DNA of 64,000 nt, from the NCBI RefSeq assembly GCF_029633865.1, contig NC_079213.1, forward strand, positions 97,319,903 to 97,383,902, in the 5' to 3' direction. Both the position numbers and the translations under genes were made by a program. Below the pieces are notes generated by a model, which saw nothing but the letters and a program-made list of their open reading frames with translations, did not search any database and was not told the origin of the DNA. This DNA comes from Lampris incognitus (Eukaryota; Chordata; Actinopteri; Lampriformes; Lampridae). The stretch's first letter is position 1. The number at the start of each line of letters is the position of its first letter. This document shows, one piece after another, positions 22,076-34,162 of the stretch.

Positions 22076-22399
22076 CCTCAGGGTTCTTTTGTGAGATCAT
22101 TCAAGTGTTTATTAAGAAAAAGAAAAAAAGAAGGTGAAACAAAGAGTGCAAGGTGTGTTTAACCTGAAATGTTGCAAGATTGCTGAATGTTCAAAATGTT
22201 TACATGCTAACCACCAGAATGTGAAAAGGAAATGGTTTATGTTGTTTAATGAGAGTCATCTGTCATTTAAAAAACATGCTTTATTAATCATTGAAGTATG
22301 CAAGTAGAAAAGACTTGTTCAGTGTTGATGCCATAGTGTTAATGGTTCGGTAAAGGGTCTACTGTTGAAGCAACTGATGAGTAGGCCACATCTCAGTTT

Positions 22400-22410
22400 G
22401 AAAAGAGGGA
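22400..22410 (+). promoter_or_regulatory. Polypurine tract
   Basis: GAAAAGAGGGA directly before the 3' LTR, the plus-strand primer site. Confidence 0.8.
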
Positions 22411-22633
22411 TGTGGTGTATTGGATCGAGCACTCGGTGCTCGATTGTGTTGGACTGTCACCACTACTGAGTTCTGTAGTACACTGGTCGAGCCTAGTAGT
22501 GTGTGATGTCTCCGTCAGTAAAGATCAGACTTGTGCCGCATCCTCGTCTCCGTGTACTTATATATAATAGTGATTAAGTTAGTAACCCACGAATAGTAAC
22601 ACTACAATAGTGTACATAAGAGAAGTCACAACA
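22411..22633 (+). repeat. 3' LTR of the gypsy-type element
   Basis: 223 bp; matches the 5' LTR except at six positions. Followed by the target duplication GTCTT. Confidence 0.95.
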
Positions 22634-22830
22634 GTCTTTATTATATTGACATGTCCAAGGTGGACGGTCAAAAAATGTCCCGCGCCTAGCGGCTCGTGCC
22701 GTCTTCAGGGCATGGTACAAATGAGCTGTGGAGGGCGCTCTCGGACACACCAGTGTAATAAAGACATTTTAACCTATGGAGTGCCTGGGTGTGGGGGGTT
22801 TTCTCTCTCTTTGCCCCCTCATGGGATAGA

Positions 22831-23159
22831 GTGTTTCTATTGCAAAGGGGGATGTAGCAGAGCGCATCACTGTTAGCTGGTAAACTCGAGAGTTTCTCTA
22901 CTGATGTATCACGTGTCACGGGCAGCTTCACACGTTTAAAAATCACAAATCACACTGTACATGACAAGTGTGTCACACGAGCTTTGTAAATGAAAAATAT
23001 TCAGTTGCAATCATTGTTTGCAGCCGTTTGAATTTCGATGTTGAGGCTCGAAAAAACATCTTAAATTTAGACCAAAATGGTCACTTATAAAACATGCACA
23101 TATATTTCACATAAAAAAAAATAATATATATATATAGATGGATAGATAGATAGTGTGTG
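22831..23159. other. Intergenic, no gene seen
   Basis: Short stretch with an (AT)n patch near 23123-23135 and TAGA repeats before the next SINE. Confidence 0.4.
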
Positions 23160-23168
23160 ATATTTTTG

Positions 23169-23604
23169 GGCGTTCGGGTGGCGTGGCTGTTCCGTTGCCT
23201 ACCAACACAGGGATCGCCGGTTTGAATCCCCGCGTTACCTACGGCTTGGTCGGGCATCCCTACAGACACAATTGGCCGTGTCTGCGGGTGGGAAGCCGGA
23301 TGTGGGTACGTGTCCTGGTCACTGCACTAGCGCCTCCTCTGGTCGGGTGGGGCACCTGTTGGGAGGGGAACTGGGGGGGGGGGGATAGCATGATCCTCCC
23401 ACGCGCTACGTCCCCCTGGCTCACTGTCAGATGAAAAGAAACGGCTGGCCACTCCACATGTATCAGAGGAGGCATGTGGTAGTCTGCAGCCCTCCCCGGA
23501 TCGGCAGAGGGGGTGGACGGGGACGACTCGGAAGAGTGGGGTAATTGGCCAAGTACAATTGGGGGAGAAAAATGAGGAACCCCTCACCTAAAAAAAAAAA
23601 GGAA
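23169..23604 (+). mobile_element. SINE family A copy 4
   Basis: Head GGGCGTTCGGGTGGCG, B-box variant GGTTTGAATCC, body with small deletions, and A-rich tail. Flanked by a 9-bp target duplication ATATTTTTG (23160-23168 and 23605-23613). Confidence 0.9.
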
Positions 23605-23613
23605 ATATTTTTG

Positions 23614-25517
23614 ATTTTTTTTTTTTTTTTTGGTCACTGAAATATTTTGCGGACCCAAATTGCGTTCAGTGGTGTTGGTGTAACCTGCACGACAGGGGAA
23701 TGGGCCTATGCTTGCGCAGGGACAGTTTACAGTCTAATGTCTAAGTTCAGTGGAGATTGGTGTAGGTTTTTTTCTAGACCGGATTCTAGTACTCACCCCA
23801 AAGACAACACACACACTCGTGGGTATAGTTTACAATAAAAAAAACCAATTTATTTCAACAGTTCAAAGTAAAGTTATTTCAATATCAATACTAAATTAGA
23901 TGTGTTATATACGTATATATATATTTTACTCTATTATACTTTTTAAAAGTTCTTCCTAATATTCTATTTATTGTCTATATCTATCTATATTCTATTTTAT
24001 ACCCTTCTAATATATTACTTATGCAGCCATATTCTACACTAACAAATTAAAGAAAATAATCCAAAATAAAGTATGAGTGCACTCAAAGAAAATAATAAAG
24101 AAAAGGGGGAATGATTCAGTCTTCCAATCTGTGCAAGGTGCAATGTCCCGATCCTACCACAATCACAGGGGCAAGTTAATGTAGAGGCGATGATGATGAA
24201 TCCAAATCCAGGGCGATGATGGGGGCAATCCAAAGGGGGTATCCAAGGGTTCCAAAAGGGTGTAGCAAGGGGGGTTGTTCGGGGTACTAAAAAACCAGTC
24301 TGCACAAAATTGTACAGATTCCTTATTAATTGCAATCTCTATCAAACAATTACAAACAAAATAAAAATACCCAAATCTAGAGTCAATTCTCAGAATTAAA
24401 TCATTTCCTACATATAACTAATATGCGGCTGAATGACAACAGCCTATTGCTGTAAGAACAGTTAAAAACAATGTCATCGCAGCCAGGCTGCGGCACTATC
24501 AACGTGAATTCACGTCTAGCTGGCTGCTATGGGTTCCATGCATGCCATGTAGCCCGAGTTGGCTCGGTGGCTAGTGGCAACTGGAGCTTACAGTTTTTTT
24601 TTAACAACAAGCATATTATTATATTAAAATGTCTAACATTCCTACATCAAATAAACCCTATGGACCGGGTGTCCTGACTGGTTTTAAAGCTCTGAATCAT
24701 ATGGGAACTGCTAAGGATCATAGATATGTTTTAGCTGGGTTAGCTTAGCTTAGCAACCAATGGAAAATTGTCAGTCTTTAGATTTCAAGATTTTAAACTC
24801 TTATCTCACCAGGATTCCAGCAGCGTACAAAACACAAGAGAAAAGAGTCTTCCTTCTTCCTTCAACGGGAGATCATCTGTCTTTGGATAAAATCAAGATA
24901 TCCTACGTAAATGGCTATGATTACATGGAACACAGAAAGCTGTTTACTTTTTAGCTTTGGCTAGCGGCTCACCAAGGAAGCTTCGTGTGAGGGATCTTTT
25001 TTGTCGTAGTTCAAATGTCCTGTAGCTCAAATATCCGTAGTTCAATTATCAATAATTCAGGTATCCATAGTCAAAGTTGTCCGTATTTCTAAATATCCGT
25101 ATTTCTCTTCTCTATTGTCGACGGTTGTTTGCATGGTTTAAACTCTGTAGCTCGTGTGCCTCCTAGAGGCTACTCGTGGAACTTACATACGTCACAGGGT
25201 ACATGTAATCATGTGGGTTACATTGGTATTTCCCCTGTAACTCGTGTCATCTATTTAGTGTGTTTGTCTTCCACATACTCAGCGTACAACTTCTAAATCC
25301 ACGACGCAAAACCACTGAACTTACTATGAATGGAAATTCATAATCCGAGAGTCAGTACTGACCATTTCCCCTGGTTTATTCCAGTCTCCTGTTGGCCTAG
25401 ATGTCCGTGAGTTGAGAGTCCAGAATACACAAGACGGTAGAGTGGGTGGATCCACTGACCCTGAATTCATGTGCTCTTTGACTGCAGCCCAATTACCGTC
25501 CAAGCACTGCAGATACT
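23614..25517. other. Unassigned, repeat-like but unidentified
   Basis: About 1.9 kb without a recognisable frame. It contains AT-rich patches (23900-24050), a G-rich patch (24200-24290) and an array of short related phrases such as ATCCGTAGTTC and ATCCGTATTTC (24990-25110). It could be the remains of an LTR or other element, but no terminal structure is clear. Confidence 0.35.
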
Positions 25518-25536
25518 GGGGGGGGGGGGGGGGGGG
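25518..25536 (+). repeat. 19-base G homopolymer
   Basis: Uninterrupted run of G; may form a G-quadruplex or be a site of polymerase slippage. Confidence 0.95.
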
Positions 25537-25948
25537 TCAGACAATGTGTGGTTTTTAATCTAAAAAAAAAAAGGCAGCCAAGTGTAGGTTAGCAACAGAG
25601 CTAGATTTAGACTACAGAGTGGGCAGTGGAGCACAGCAGGGGCAGGGGGCTCGATGAGACATGGATGATACTGCCACTTACTCATCCCCCCACCCTCCCC
25701 CTCCATTATTTAGCTCTCTATCTACCTTTGCACTCCTTCACTTCAGCCCCTCCTACGCACTTCCCACCCCCATCTCCACCCATGTTTGTGTTTTAAGTAA
25801 TAGGTATTAGAGGCTGAAAGACAGCGTATTAAGCTAATGAGTGGTTTATGCAAACGCTGTCCTCCTCATAGTGAAGCCTCCCCATGTTGAAACACGGGGA
25901 TATTAGGATAGGCTCAGACAAAGGGCACTGCCGATGCTTGGACAAATC

Positions 25949-25950
<2 letters not shown>

Positions 25951-26009
<59 letters not shown>
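25951..26009. repeat. (AC)n microsatellite
   Basis: AC run of about 59 bp, then ATGCACGC variants to about 26037. Confidence 0.96.
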
Positions 26010-26011
<2 letters not shown>

Positions 26012-26083
26012 CACGCACACACATGCACGCACACACATTCATCCGATTCATGTATGCAAAAAGTGTGTAAGTCCACGTGTGTG

Positions 26084-26521
26084 AGGGCGTCCGGGTGGTG
26101 TGGCGGTCTATTCTGTTACCTACCAACATAGGGATCGCCGGTTTGAATCCCCGGGTTACATCCGGCTTGGTTGGGAGTCCCTACACACACAATTGGCCGT
26201 GTCTGCGGGTGGGAAGCCGGATGTGGGCATGTGTCCTGGTCGCTGCACTAGCGCCTCCTATGGTAGGTCAGAGCGCCTGTTTGGGGAGGAAGGGGAACTG
26301 GGGGGAATAGCGTGATCCTCCCACGCACTACGTCCCCCTGGCGAAACTCCTCACTGTCAGGTGAAAAGAAGCAGCTGGCGAGTGACTCCACATGTATCGG
26401 AGGAGGCATGTGGTAGTCTGCAGCCCTCCCCGGATCGGCAGAGGGGGTGGAGCAGTGACCAGGACGGCTCGGAAAAAAAGAGTAATTGGCGAGATACAAT
26501 TGGGGAGAAAAAAAAGGGGGG
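26084..26521 (+). mobile_element. SINE family A copy 5
   Basis: Full-length copy with head GGGCGTCCGGGTGG, B-box variant, body and A-rich tail. Flanked by a 13-bp target duplication with one mismatch: GTCCACGTGTGTG (26071-26083) and GTCCATGTGTGTG (26522-26534). Confidence 0.92.
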
Positions 26522-26534
26522 GTCCATGTGTGTG

Positions 26535-27305
26535 TATAAGTAAGACAAAAGAGAGAGAGATAGTGTGTGAATCAGAATCAGAATACTCTATACATCCCCG
26601 AGGAAGAGTGGAGAGAGAGTACAGGAGGCAGATAATCAGAAACAGCACATATGCCTGTCAGTCTGCAGTTTCGACACATAAAGCAATATGGAAACAGGCA
26701 AAAATGTAAAAAGGAAAACTTTCCCAGAAGTACAATCACGTCTACAATTATATATATAAATAACGGTGGGTATATTGGTTTCCAGACTGACAGAAATAGG
26801 CAGGTATTCTGCCTGAGTGCATGTGTAGGTGTAACTGAGTGTTCTCGGGGAAGGTATGAGGGCTGATGCACGCCATCCAGTTCCAGTGAAGCAGCTCAAA
26901 TGGATGGGTTCATATTGATTTCAGTTTTCACCATGCCCACTCATCATGCTTTACATAAGCTGGAAGGGGGGGGCATGTGAGCAGCTCTGCCAGCTGCGGT
27001 GTGCAACTGGCATGTGTTTTTCCTCAGAAACATGTAACCTCATAAGCCTCGAGGATTATGGTCCTCGGTGAGCCCACCGAATCGGTGAGGGTGAGCCCTT
27101 AGGTCCTTGGGACGAAGACAGAAATAAAGAAAGAGAGACAGAGAGGTAGGGAGAGAGCGAGACAGAGATGCTTCTGTACCCACCACCTTGTAGTCTGGTG
27201 ATGGATCGCTGTTCCACTGCCAGGGCCACCCACCGCAGGCAAGGACACCCAGTCATTGGATGTGGGGCAGCAAGCTGGGAGTCTAGGTCTAGTGCGGGCA
27301 AATGC

Positions 27306-27306
<1 letters not shown>
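26535..27306. other. Intergenic with LINE-tail remnant, no gene seen
   Basis: AATCAGAATCAGAATACT near 26571-26588 followed by ATCCCCGAGG resembles the 3' end of fish LINEs. The remainder is unassigned. Confidence 0.35.

Positions 27307-27377
<71 letters not shown>
27307..27377. repeat. (TG)n microsatellite
   Basis: TG run of about 71 bp; forms the left part of a duplicated unit. Confidence 0.96.
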
Positions 27378-27380
<3 letters not shown>

Positions 27381-27383
27381 CAT

Positions 27384-27480
27384 GCAAAATTATGTTGCTA
27401 TGCGCTTCTATGTGTGAAGGTTTAGATCAGCTACTGGAACCAGCTTAGGGTATTGTGTATGTGTGTGTGTGTGTGTATGC

Positions 27481-27519
<39 letters not shown>

Positions 27520-27520
27520 C

Positions 27521-27556
<36 letters not shown>

Positions 27557-27650
27557 AAAATTATGTTTTTGTGCTTTTCTATGTGTGGCGTGAAGGTTTG
27601 GATCAGCTACTGGAACCGGCTAAGGGTATTGTTTGTGTGTGTCTGTGTGT
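27384..27650. repeat. Tandem duplication of about 171 bp containing (TG)n
   Basis: An 80-base unique block beginning GCAAAATTATGTT and containing GATCAGCTACTGGAACC occurs at about 27384-27460 and again at 27555-27635, separated by TG arrays (27460-27555). A whole unit, microsatellite plus unique block, seems duplicated. Confidence 0.85.
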
Positions 27651-28463
27651 GCAAGTGCATGTCAGTATATGGACATATAGAGGTCCTAGTACTCGCTATG
27701 GACATTGTGGTGACAGGGGAGGTCAAGAAAAGATGGACGAGGGGCAGCCTGTGCAAACAGCCCGCTTAGTCAGTGTGCTGATGTCCTCAGGCACCGCACT
27801 ACAGCAACACTATTAGCCTATTGGATATGAATGCAATTTCCATTATATTACGACTCGGTATGCAGGTCCATGAATGATACTGGTTGAAAAGGTGCTGAGC
27901 AGGACTCCCATTATAATAATGGATTACAGTTAGGTTCTTGAATTACACTCTTGAAAGATGTCTCCTGACCGTCCTATGCAAAGTTGAACAGTGAAACCAA
28001 AGGACACAAAGGGGTGAAGATTAAGAATGTGACTTGCCATGTGCCATGAATATTTAACTACAGAGAACTGTTGGAGGGCTTACGGACATGAAGGCCTCCA
28101 CGAACAGGAACTGAATAATTTAAAAGGTTTTGGTCCACAGGTATGACCCACTGACACAGAGATGTTGATCTTATCTGGGTCTTCGGCAGACCCCGATCCA
28201 TAGATATGGAATAATACAATATATTCGCTAAAATCAATTAAGAAGCTAACAAAATGCAGAAATATATTTGCTACAAGAGGCACAGACGCCACAAAACAGC
28301 CTATACTGAGTCCCACAACGATTTCTTTTAGACTTAAGTTCGACATGTTCAACAAATTCAAAAGGCAATTTGTCAAGTGGAAGACCAAGAATATTATTTC
28401 TCATCCAATTCAATAATTTATCTGTCCCCACTTTGGAATTGGGTGGTTTTTGTTTTGTTTTGG
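27651..28463. other. Intergenic, no gene seen
   Basis: No repeat or frame that I recognise. Confidence 0.4.
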
Positions 28464-28477
28464 ATTATTTTCTTATG

Positions 28478-28917
28478 CCCCCCCCCCCGTTTTCTCCCCA
28501 ATTGCACTTGGCCAATTACCCCACTCTTCCGAGCCATCCCGGTCGCTGCTCCACCCCCTCTGTCGATCCGGGGAGGGCTGCAGACTACCACATGCCTCCT
28601 CCGATACATGTGGAGTCGCCAGCCGCTTCTTTTTCACCTGACAGTGAGGAGTCTCACCGGGGGGGACGTAGCGTGTGGGAGGGTCACGCTATTCCCCCCC
28701 AATTCCCCCTCCCCCCCGAACAGATGCCCCGACAGACCAGAGGAGGCACTAGTGCAGCGGCCAAGACTCATACCCACATCTGGCTTCCCTCCAGCAGACA
28801 CGGCCAATTGTGTCTGTAGGGATGGCCGACCAAGCCAGAGGTAACACAGGGATTCAAACTGGCGATCCCCGTGTCGGTAGGCAACAGAATAGACTGCTAC
28901 GCTACCCGGACGCCACA
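28478..28917 (-). mobile_element. SINE family A copy 6
   Basis: Reverse full-length copy. Flanked by a perfect 14-bp target duplication ATTATTTTCTTATG (28464-28477 and 28918-28931), which shows LINE-type retroposition and fixes the element's ends. Confidence 0.95.
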
Positions 28918-28931
28918 ATTATTTTCTTATG

Positions 28932-30866
28932 TTAAGTATTTGTATGCAGACATATTATCATGCTTGTTCTTATCTATGTTGTTACGACAAGTCGTTCCAC
29001 ACCAGCAATGTGTGAGAGTGGGTGGGGCGGCAGTTTCCCAATGTATGGTCGTCTTGACAGGTCAGAAACTGTCGTTTTACCATTTTAAAAGGAGATCCAC
29101 AATAGCTGAAGGTTAGCACAAAGTTTGGGATGAAGAGGATCCTATGCAAACACTCACAGACAATGTGGACCCTCTGAGCAAAGTCAGTTTGACTTCGTGC
29201 CAGAGGAGCTGTGGCTCAAAAGAACATTAAGTTAGATGGCACTCTCCAAGGGGCCACGGCCCGTCACAGTAATGTGCTGTGACACATCCTCCCCCAGTCC
29301 CACGCACTGACTCAGTGATGCCAGCCGAGGGTTGCAGAGTGGTGTTACCACGTCAACCCACAGTCTTCATCAGCAACACGCGGTCACGGGTTCCTTGTTG
29401 TTCTCAAGCAATTAAGGCCCATTAAATGGATGGCAGACCTATAAATCCTATTTTTGTATATTTCGAATATGCTTGCAAGCTTCAAATACTGAGAGCGAAT
29501 AGCGGCTGGACTTATAGCGATTCAGTATCTGCTTTGGCTTCATTCAATTTAATTTGCCATCTTTCGTCATTTCTATTTTTTTTTTGGATCAAAATAATCG
29601 TAATTTGTTTGAGAGACTGAAAGACTATTGGAAATATTCATTTTACGAGAGGTTTATCAGCTGAAGGCCAACTTTTAATTTATCCAAATGTGGATAAATA
29701 TAGTCTCAGTCAGGATCATCTTTTTTTTCCAAGACTGGAGTGACCTATCTGTCAAAAAAACCTATTAGCACAATTGTTTTTACCTCGTGCAATCCATATC
29801 GTTTAAAGTGCAGGTGTCAAATCTTTTTCTTTTTTTAAATAGTATTTTTGTTGTTTTTGCAGGCCGAATTCTTCATCTTTATAGAGCAATACATGGACAC
29901 TTGTGGCTTTGCTCTTCATTTATTCCGGGCATGGCCCGGGTGTCAGAGTGGAACAACCGAATCAATCATTTGTCTGTCTGTCTGTATGTATGTCCGTCCA
30001 TCGGTCTGGACAGGATAGGATGGTCACAAATAGGTCAGCCATGTGTGGCACCCATTGTATGTGGGCACTGGCAGCCAGTCTCTCAAATGGACATCCTCAC
30101 TTTAAGCCCCCTGGATCAGTGTCAGTCAGGCGGCCCTTTCCAGTCAGCCTCTCAGGCCACATACACCACTTCAGCAGGGACTAGAAGTGACAGAATACCG
30201 AGAAGTATAGGCTACAATTAAGGGAACTGAGAGCGAGAGTGAACAGACTGCGCTCGGTGGTTTGATATAAGCCGTCCATTTGTCCCTGTCCAAATATGTT
30301 TGATGCGGCTTTTTTTGAAACGTTAGAAAAATAAAGCTGAAATTGTTGAGGAGTCACAGTCTATTGTGTCTGTTGATTTCTCGTGGGCTGTTGGAAAAGG
30401 AGAATTCTGTCCAGAGGAGAGTTGGTGCCATCTAGCTGGAGGATTTGTGTCCTTGAAAGCACTCTGATCTATTACTAAATTTAATGACTTGGAAACATCC
30501 ATTACTCTGCGACCCTCGATGATTGTAGAGTAAATGGCTCTTTGTCAACTGCTTTGAACCTTGATTGTTTGAGTATGCATGGCACCTGTTCAACCGATCA
30601 CTGTATAATACGCTCATCTATTTCCATTACGCCGGTGCAATGGAGGAATTGGAGGATTATAATACAGAAAGCTCAAGTCGTTCACCTACACTTGCTGCAG
30701 TAAATTTGTCAGAAACACTGGCAATTCATTATCTGGCCTTATCGTTCAAGGTTACAGTGGAGAAACAGTGAGTAACTCCAGCACGACTATCCTAAATGAG
30801 GTTATTTATCCACTCCTGCCTCACAATCAAACCTGTCCCCACACCCCACTGAAAAACCTGTGGAAA
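28932..30866. other. Intergenic, no gene seen
   Basis: About 1.9 kb with short homopolymers and a TGTC/TGTA patch near 29970-29995. No frame with recognisable content. Confidence 0.4.
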
Positions 30867-30874
30867 ACTCTCAG

Positions 30875-31342
30875 AGCGTCTGGGTAGCATAGCGGTCTAT
30901 TCCATTGCCTACAAACATGGGGGTCGGCGGTTCGAATCCCCGTGTCGTCCCCCCCCCCCCGGCTTGGTTGGGCATCCCTACAGACACAATTGCCCATGTC
31001 TGCGGGTGGGAAGCCAGATGTGTGTAGGTGTCCTGGTCGCTGCACTAGCGCCTCCTCTGGTCGGTCAGGTCACCTGTTCGGGAGGGAGGGGAAACTGGGG
31101 GGAATAGCGTGATCCTCCCACGCGCTACGTCCCCCAGGTGAAACTCCTCACTGTCAGGTGAACAGAAGCTGCTGGCAACTCCACATGTATCAGAGGAGGC
31201 ATGTGGTAGTCTGCAGCCCTCCCCGGATCGGCAGAGGGGGTGGAGCAGCGACCGGGACGGCTCAGAAGAGTGAGGTAATTGGCCAAGAACAAGTGGGGAG
31301 AAAAAGGGGCAAAAAATCCGGTAAAAAACAAAAACGGGACAC
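30875..31342 (+). mobile_element. SINE family A copy 7
   Basis: Carries a perfect A box, TAGCATAGCGG (30886-30896), and a B box GGTTCGAATCC. Flanked by an 8-bp duplication ACTCTCAG (30867-30874 and 31343-31350). Confidence 0.92.
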
Positions 31343-31434
31343 ACTCTCAGGTCACCGAATATTGAGAATCAATTTCACAAAGCCTCTTTGGAGAAAAATA
31401 TGAGTCACAAAGGTTGTTTTTTTTCTCTCTCTCT

Positions 31435-31605
31435 CTGCCGAGTTTTCCTACATCCTAATCGAGGGTGTAAAGATAGAAGGTGTGGTCCATTGTTGTCTGC
31501 TGTATCCACCTGTTTTTTATTGTGTGGATGTAAAGCCCTCTGAGGCTGCAACTGTGACTTAGGGCTACACAAATGAACCTGATTTGACTTGACAGCGTTA
31601 GCTTC
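31435..31605 (+). mobile_element. LINE 3'-tail remnant
   Basis: GGATGTAAAGCCCTCTGAGG and GTGACTTAGGGCTACACAAATG resemble the tails of fish LINEs that end in a 'growing fragment, ATAAA' pattern. A related piece lies at 37090-37225. The clade is uncertain. Confidence 0.45.
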
Positions 31606-32150
31606 ATATGAAACCTTACTCATGGGACTCCTGAATCCTCTCAAAGCCCTAAATCCAAAAATAACATTTCCTTAAAAGATTAGATGCATCATAGAGAGTG
31701 AATAAAATTGCAAGCTTTCAATTCCCGCCATATAACAAAAAAGCTCAGAACAAGGGGGACAGAGAGAAGAAAAAAAATCACGGTGAGGTGGAGGTCTGTA
31801 TCATCAGCATCGCTCTTGGCGTTGACTTCTTACTTGGCCGGCCTCGCCGCCCTGTCACCAGCCATCATTTCAACCCGGTTCATACAATGCATGTTGGCTT
31901 CATTTCTCCTTCCCTCTTCGCCACATTCAAGAGGGGCAGAGATAAGGCGCATTAGGCCGACAAACTGCCCCGTCACACACCAACAAGTCATTTGCACTCG
32001 CATTATCTCACACATGCACATGCATGCGACAACACGTGCACGCACACACAGGGAAATAAGGCACGCATTTTAACAGAGGGTGCACCCACACAAATACATG
32101 CAGCGGGACAACTGCACACAGAGATGCAGACACAGACTGACAGACTTATG

Positions 32151-32151
<1 letters not shown>
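31606..32151. other. Intergenic, no gene seen
   Basis: No recognisable feature apart from a CA-rich approach to the next microsatellite. Confidence 0.4.

Positions 32152-32237
<86 letters not shown>
32152..32237. repeat. (AC)n microsatellite
   Basis: Uninterrupted run of about 86 bp. Confidence 0.97.
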
Positions 32238-32239
<2 letters not shown>

Positions 32240-34020
32240 GATGTCCTTTCCATCTACGGAGAAATAAAAAATGAGCTGTAAATTAAAAGGCCAGTGTGTT
32301 ACATCCCCAGGGACTATTTTTTTTACCCTCAAAAGATCACGGGGGGAGGGATGAAGCAGATGCCCTGGCAATCCTCATATTTTCCTCTACTGACAGCGAG
32401 GGACAGTGAAACACTCATTTGAGCACCACATTCTGACTTCTCATCCTTATATTGGTCCCTGAGTGCACTGACATTGAATGGAAGTATAACATGTCCTCTC
32501 TGCAGCAGCCAGTTCTAATCCTACTTGAGGCCCGCGGCTCTGTGTGTCCTTCTCATTGACTTCGTCAGGAGGATCCCTGTCCTTTAGACTTCCCCTTTCA
32601 CTGCCCGCTGCCTGCTAATCAACCAGGCCAATTACAACCAGTTATCTGGAGTCAACAAGCATCCAGAAGAGGTCACACCACTCATTGCTCCGTCCTCTCA
32701 CTTCCGTCCTTCCTTCTACCAGGTAAGTAAGAGGCCCGATCTGTACGTGAGAAGCAAAGTCATCAATACAGGGCTCAAACAGAGAGCAGCAGCAACTGCC
32801 GGACATGTCGCGTAACTTTATACTGTGTGGTGAGTATCCATAGAGATTAATTCCTCAAACTTTTTACATGATTGGCGGGGTTCGAGTTGCAGGCAAGCAA
32901 TCCAATACTGCTGCCGTGATCCCTCGAGAAAGAAGTCTGACAAGCGGTGCAGGGTAGCTGTGCGCAAATTGCAAGTAATCCTCAGGCCTGGCCGGCAGTG
33001 CTGCTGGATTCACATCTATTCATAATTTACCACTTGACAGCAGTGAGTTGGAGAAAGTTCTGACCATGTAATAAGCTGGGAGGAGACATCTATCGGAGCC
33101 ACTGAATGGGACCAGGCAGATCCATCTACCTTTGTACTATGGAGGGGTCCAGGATTGAAAACCACATTTTGTTATCAGTAGAGAGAGGCACATTGCTAAG
33201 AAGGTGCATGTATCAATCTATTTCACATCACCTTACATCTACAGCTGTCCATCCACAACGTTCAGCGAGAGATTAGTTGACTGAGCCACTGCCAATCAAC
33301 TCTATTCTACTGGCAATAGTCTGATAGTGTCCAAGCCTTATTCACTTAGGCTTTCAAAGATGAATCACTCCTTCGGGTCACCTCCAATGGGAGCCATTGA
33401 AGCCTGTATCAGGTTGTTCTTCTCTCACAGTAAGACCACTTGGATCCTCATCTCCTCCTCAAGCAAACCAGTAGGAGTGGAATAAACCCTCCTAAAGCAC
33501 CTCCTCGGACACATTGTTACATCATCATGGACCTCCTAGGATGGACTAGGGTTCAGAATCAGAAAACTTCATTATCTATCACACGGATGGAAATATTTCT
33601 TCCACATAGGCTGTCCCACCGCGACCCGACCTCGGAGAAAGCGGCCGATGATGAGATGAGATGAGGCTGTGGACACAAACAGCATAGATGACTGAAACAG
33701 CCAACAAGCATTCCTTAATCAAGACAACTGGCCAAATAATATTAACGGTTAAAAGGGAGCAAATGGAGTATGGAGAGTAAATGGAGCCAACACACTGTTC
33801 ACAGTAAAAAAAAGAAAGAAAAAAATCACGTGCAAAAGTGATGAATAATTTGCAACAATAACATCTGCAAGTGTACAGTTTATAATTAATTGTTAAATGT
33901 TTATTGCTAAAGGGTGAGGGATTTTTAAATTTCAATGGTCTTAACATTTCTGTTATGAGACAGCATAGGATCAGCCAGACAGGATGGACTGGAAGGGGGC
34001 ACGTCTGCACAGATCCCCTC
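32238..34020. other. Intergenic, no gene seen
   Basis: About 1.8 kb of non-repetitive sequence. A 150-residue - strand open frame (33579-34031) shows no recognisable domain. Confidence 0.4.
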
Positions 34021-34067
34021 CATTCATTCATTCATTCATTCATTCATTCATTCATTCATTCATTCAT
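34021..34067. repeat. (CATT)n microsatellite
   Basis: About 12 units of the CATT tetranucleotide. Confidence 0.95.
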
Positions 34068-34162
34068 CTCTCTGACCTTCATGTGATGTTATTATACATA
34101 GTATGTTGCCCAGTATATATGTTAAATATTGTTTGTCTCAATTTTTGCTGCAGCATGCAACA

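Larger units (their letters stand above)
17775..22633 (+). mobile_element. Ty3/gypsy-type LTR retrotransposon, nearly intact
   Basis: Length 4859 bp with two 223-bp LTRs that begin TGTGG and end AACA. It is flanked by a perfect 5-bp target duplication GTCTT (17770-17774 and 22634-22638). A primer-binding site starts at 17998 and a polypurine tract lies at 22400-22410. Domain order is Gag, zinc knuckles, protease, reverse transcriptase, RNase H, integrase, i.e. Ty3/gypsy (Metaviridae) order. No envelope gene is present. The LTRs differ at 6 of 223 sites, so insertion was fairly recent. Confidence 0.95.
17700..22830. repeat. Older inverted-repeat element interrupted by the LTR retrotransposon
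   Basis: Removing the LTR element and one GTCTT restores a locus whose left arm (17700-17774 plus 22639-22646) is an inverted copy of 22751-22830. Shared blocks are AGGTTAAAATGTCTTTATTA and its complement, then GAGTGC..., GTGTGG and CTCTCTCTTT. The unit with an AATAAAGAC block looks like the end of a LINE or Penelope-like element present in two opposite orientations. Confidence 0.55.

Noticed and set aside
17775..22633. Endogenous retrovirus with envelope
   Set aside because: Only about 325 bases lie between the pol stop and the 3' LTR, with no envelope frame.
26084..26521. tRNA genes at the GGTTCGAATCC sites
   Set aside because: The heads have A and B boxes but do not fold into a full cloverleaf by eye and are joined to SINE bodies; they are SINE promoters.
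33579..34031. 150-residue - strand open frame
   Set aside because: Low-complexity, hydrophobic and cysteine-rich stretches typical of chance translation; it ends in the (CATT)n array.
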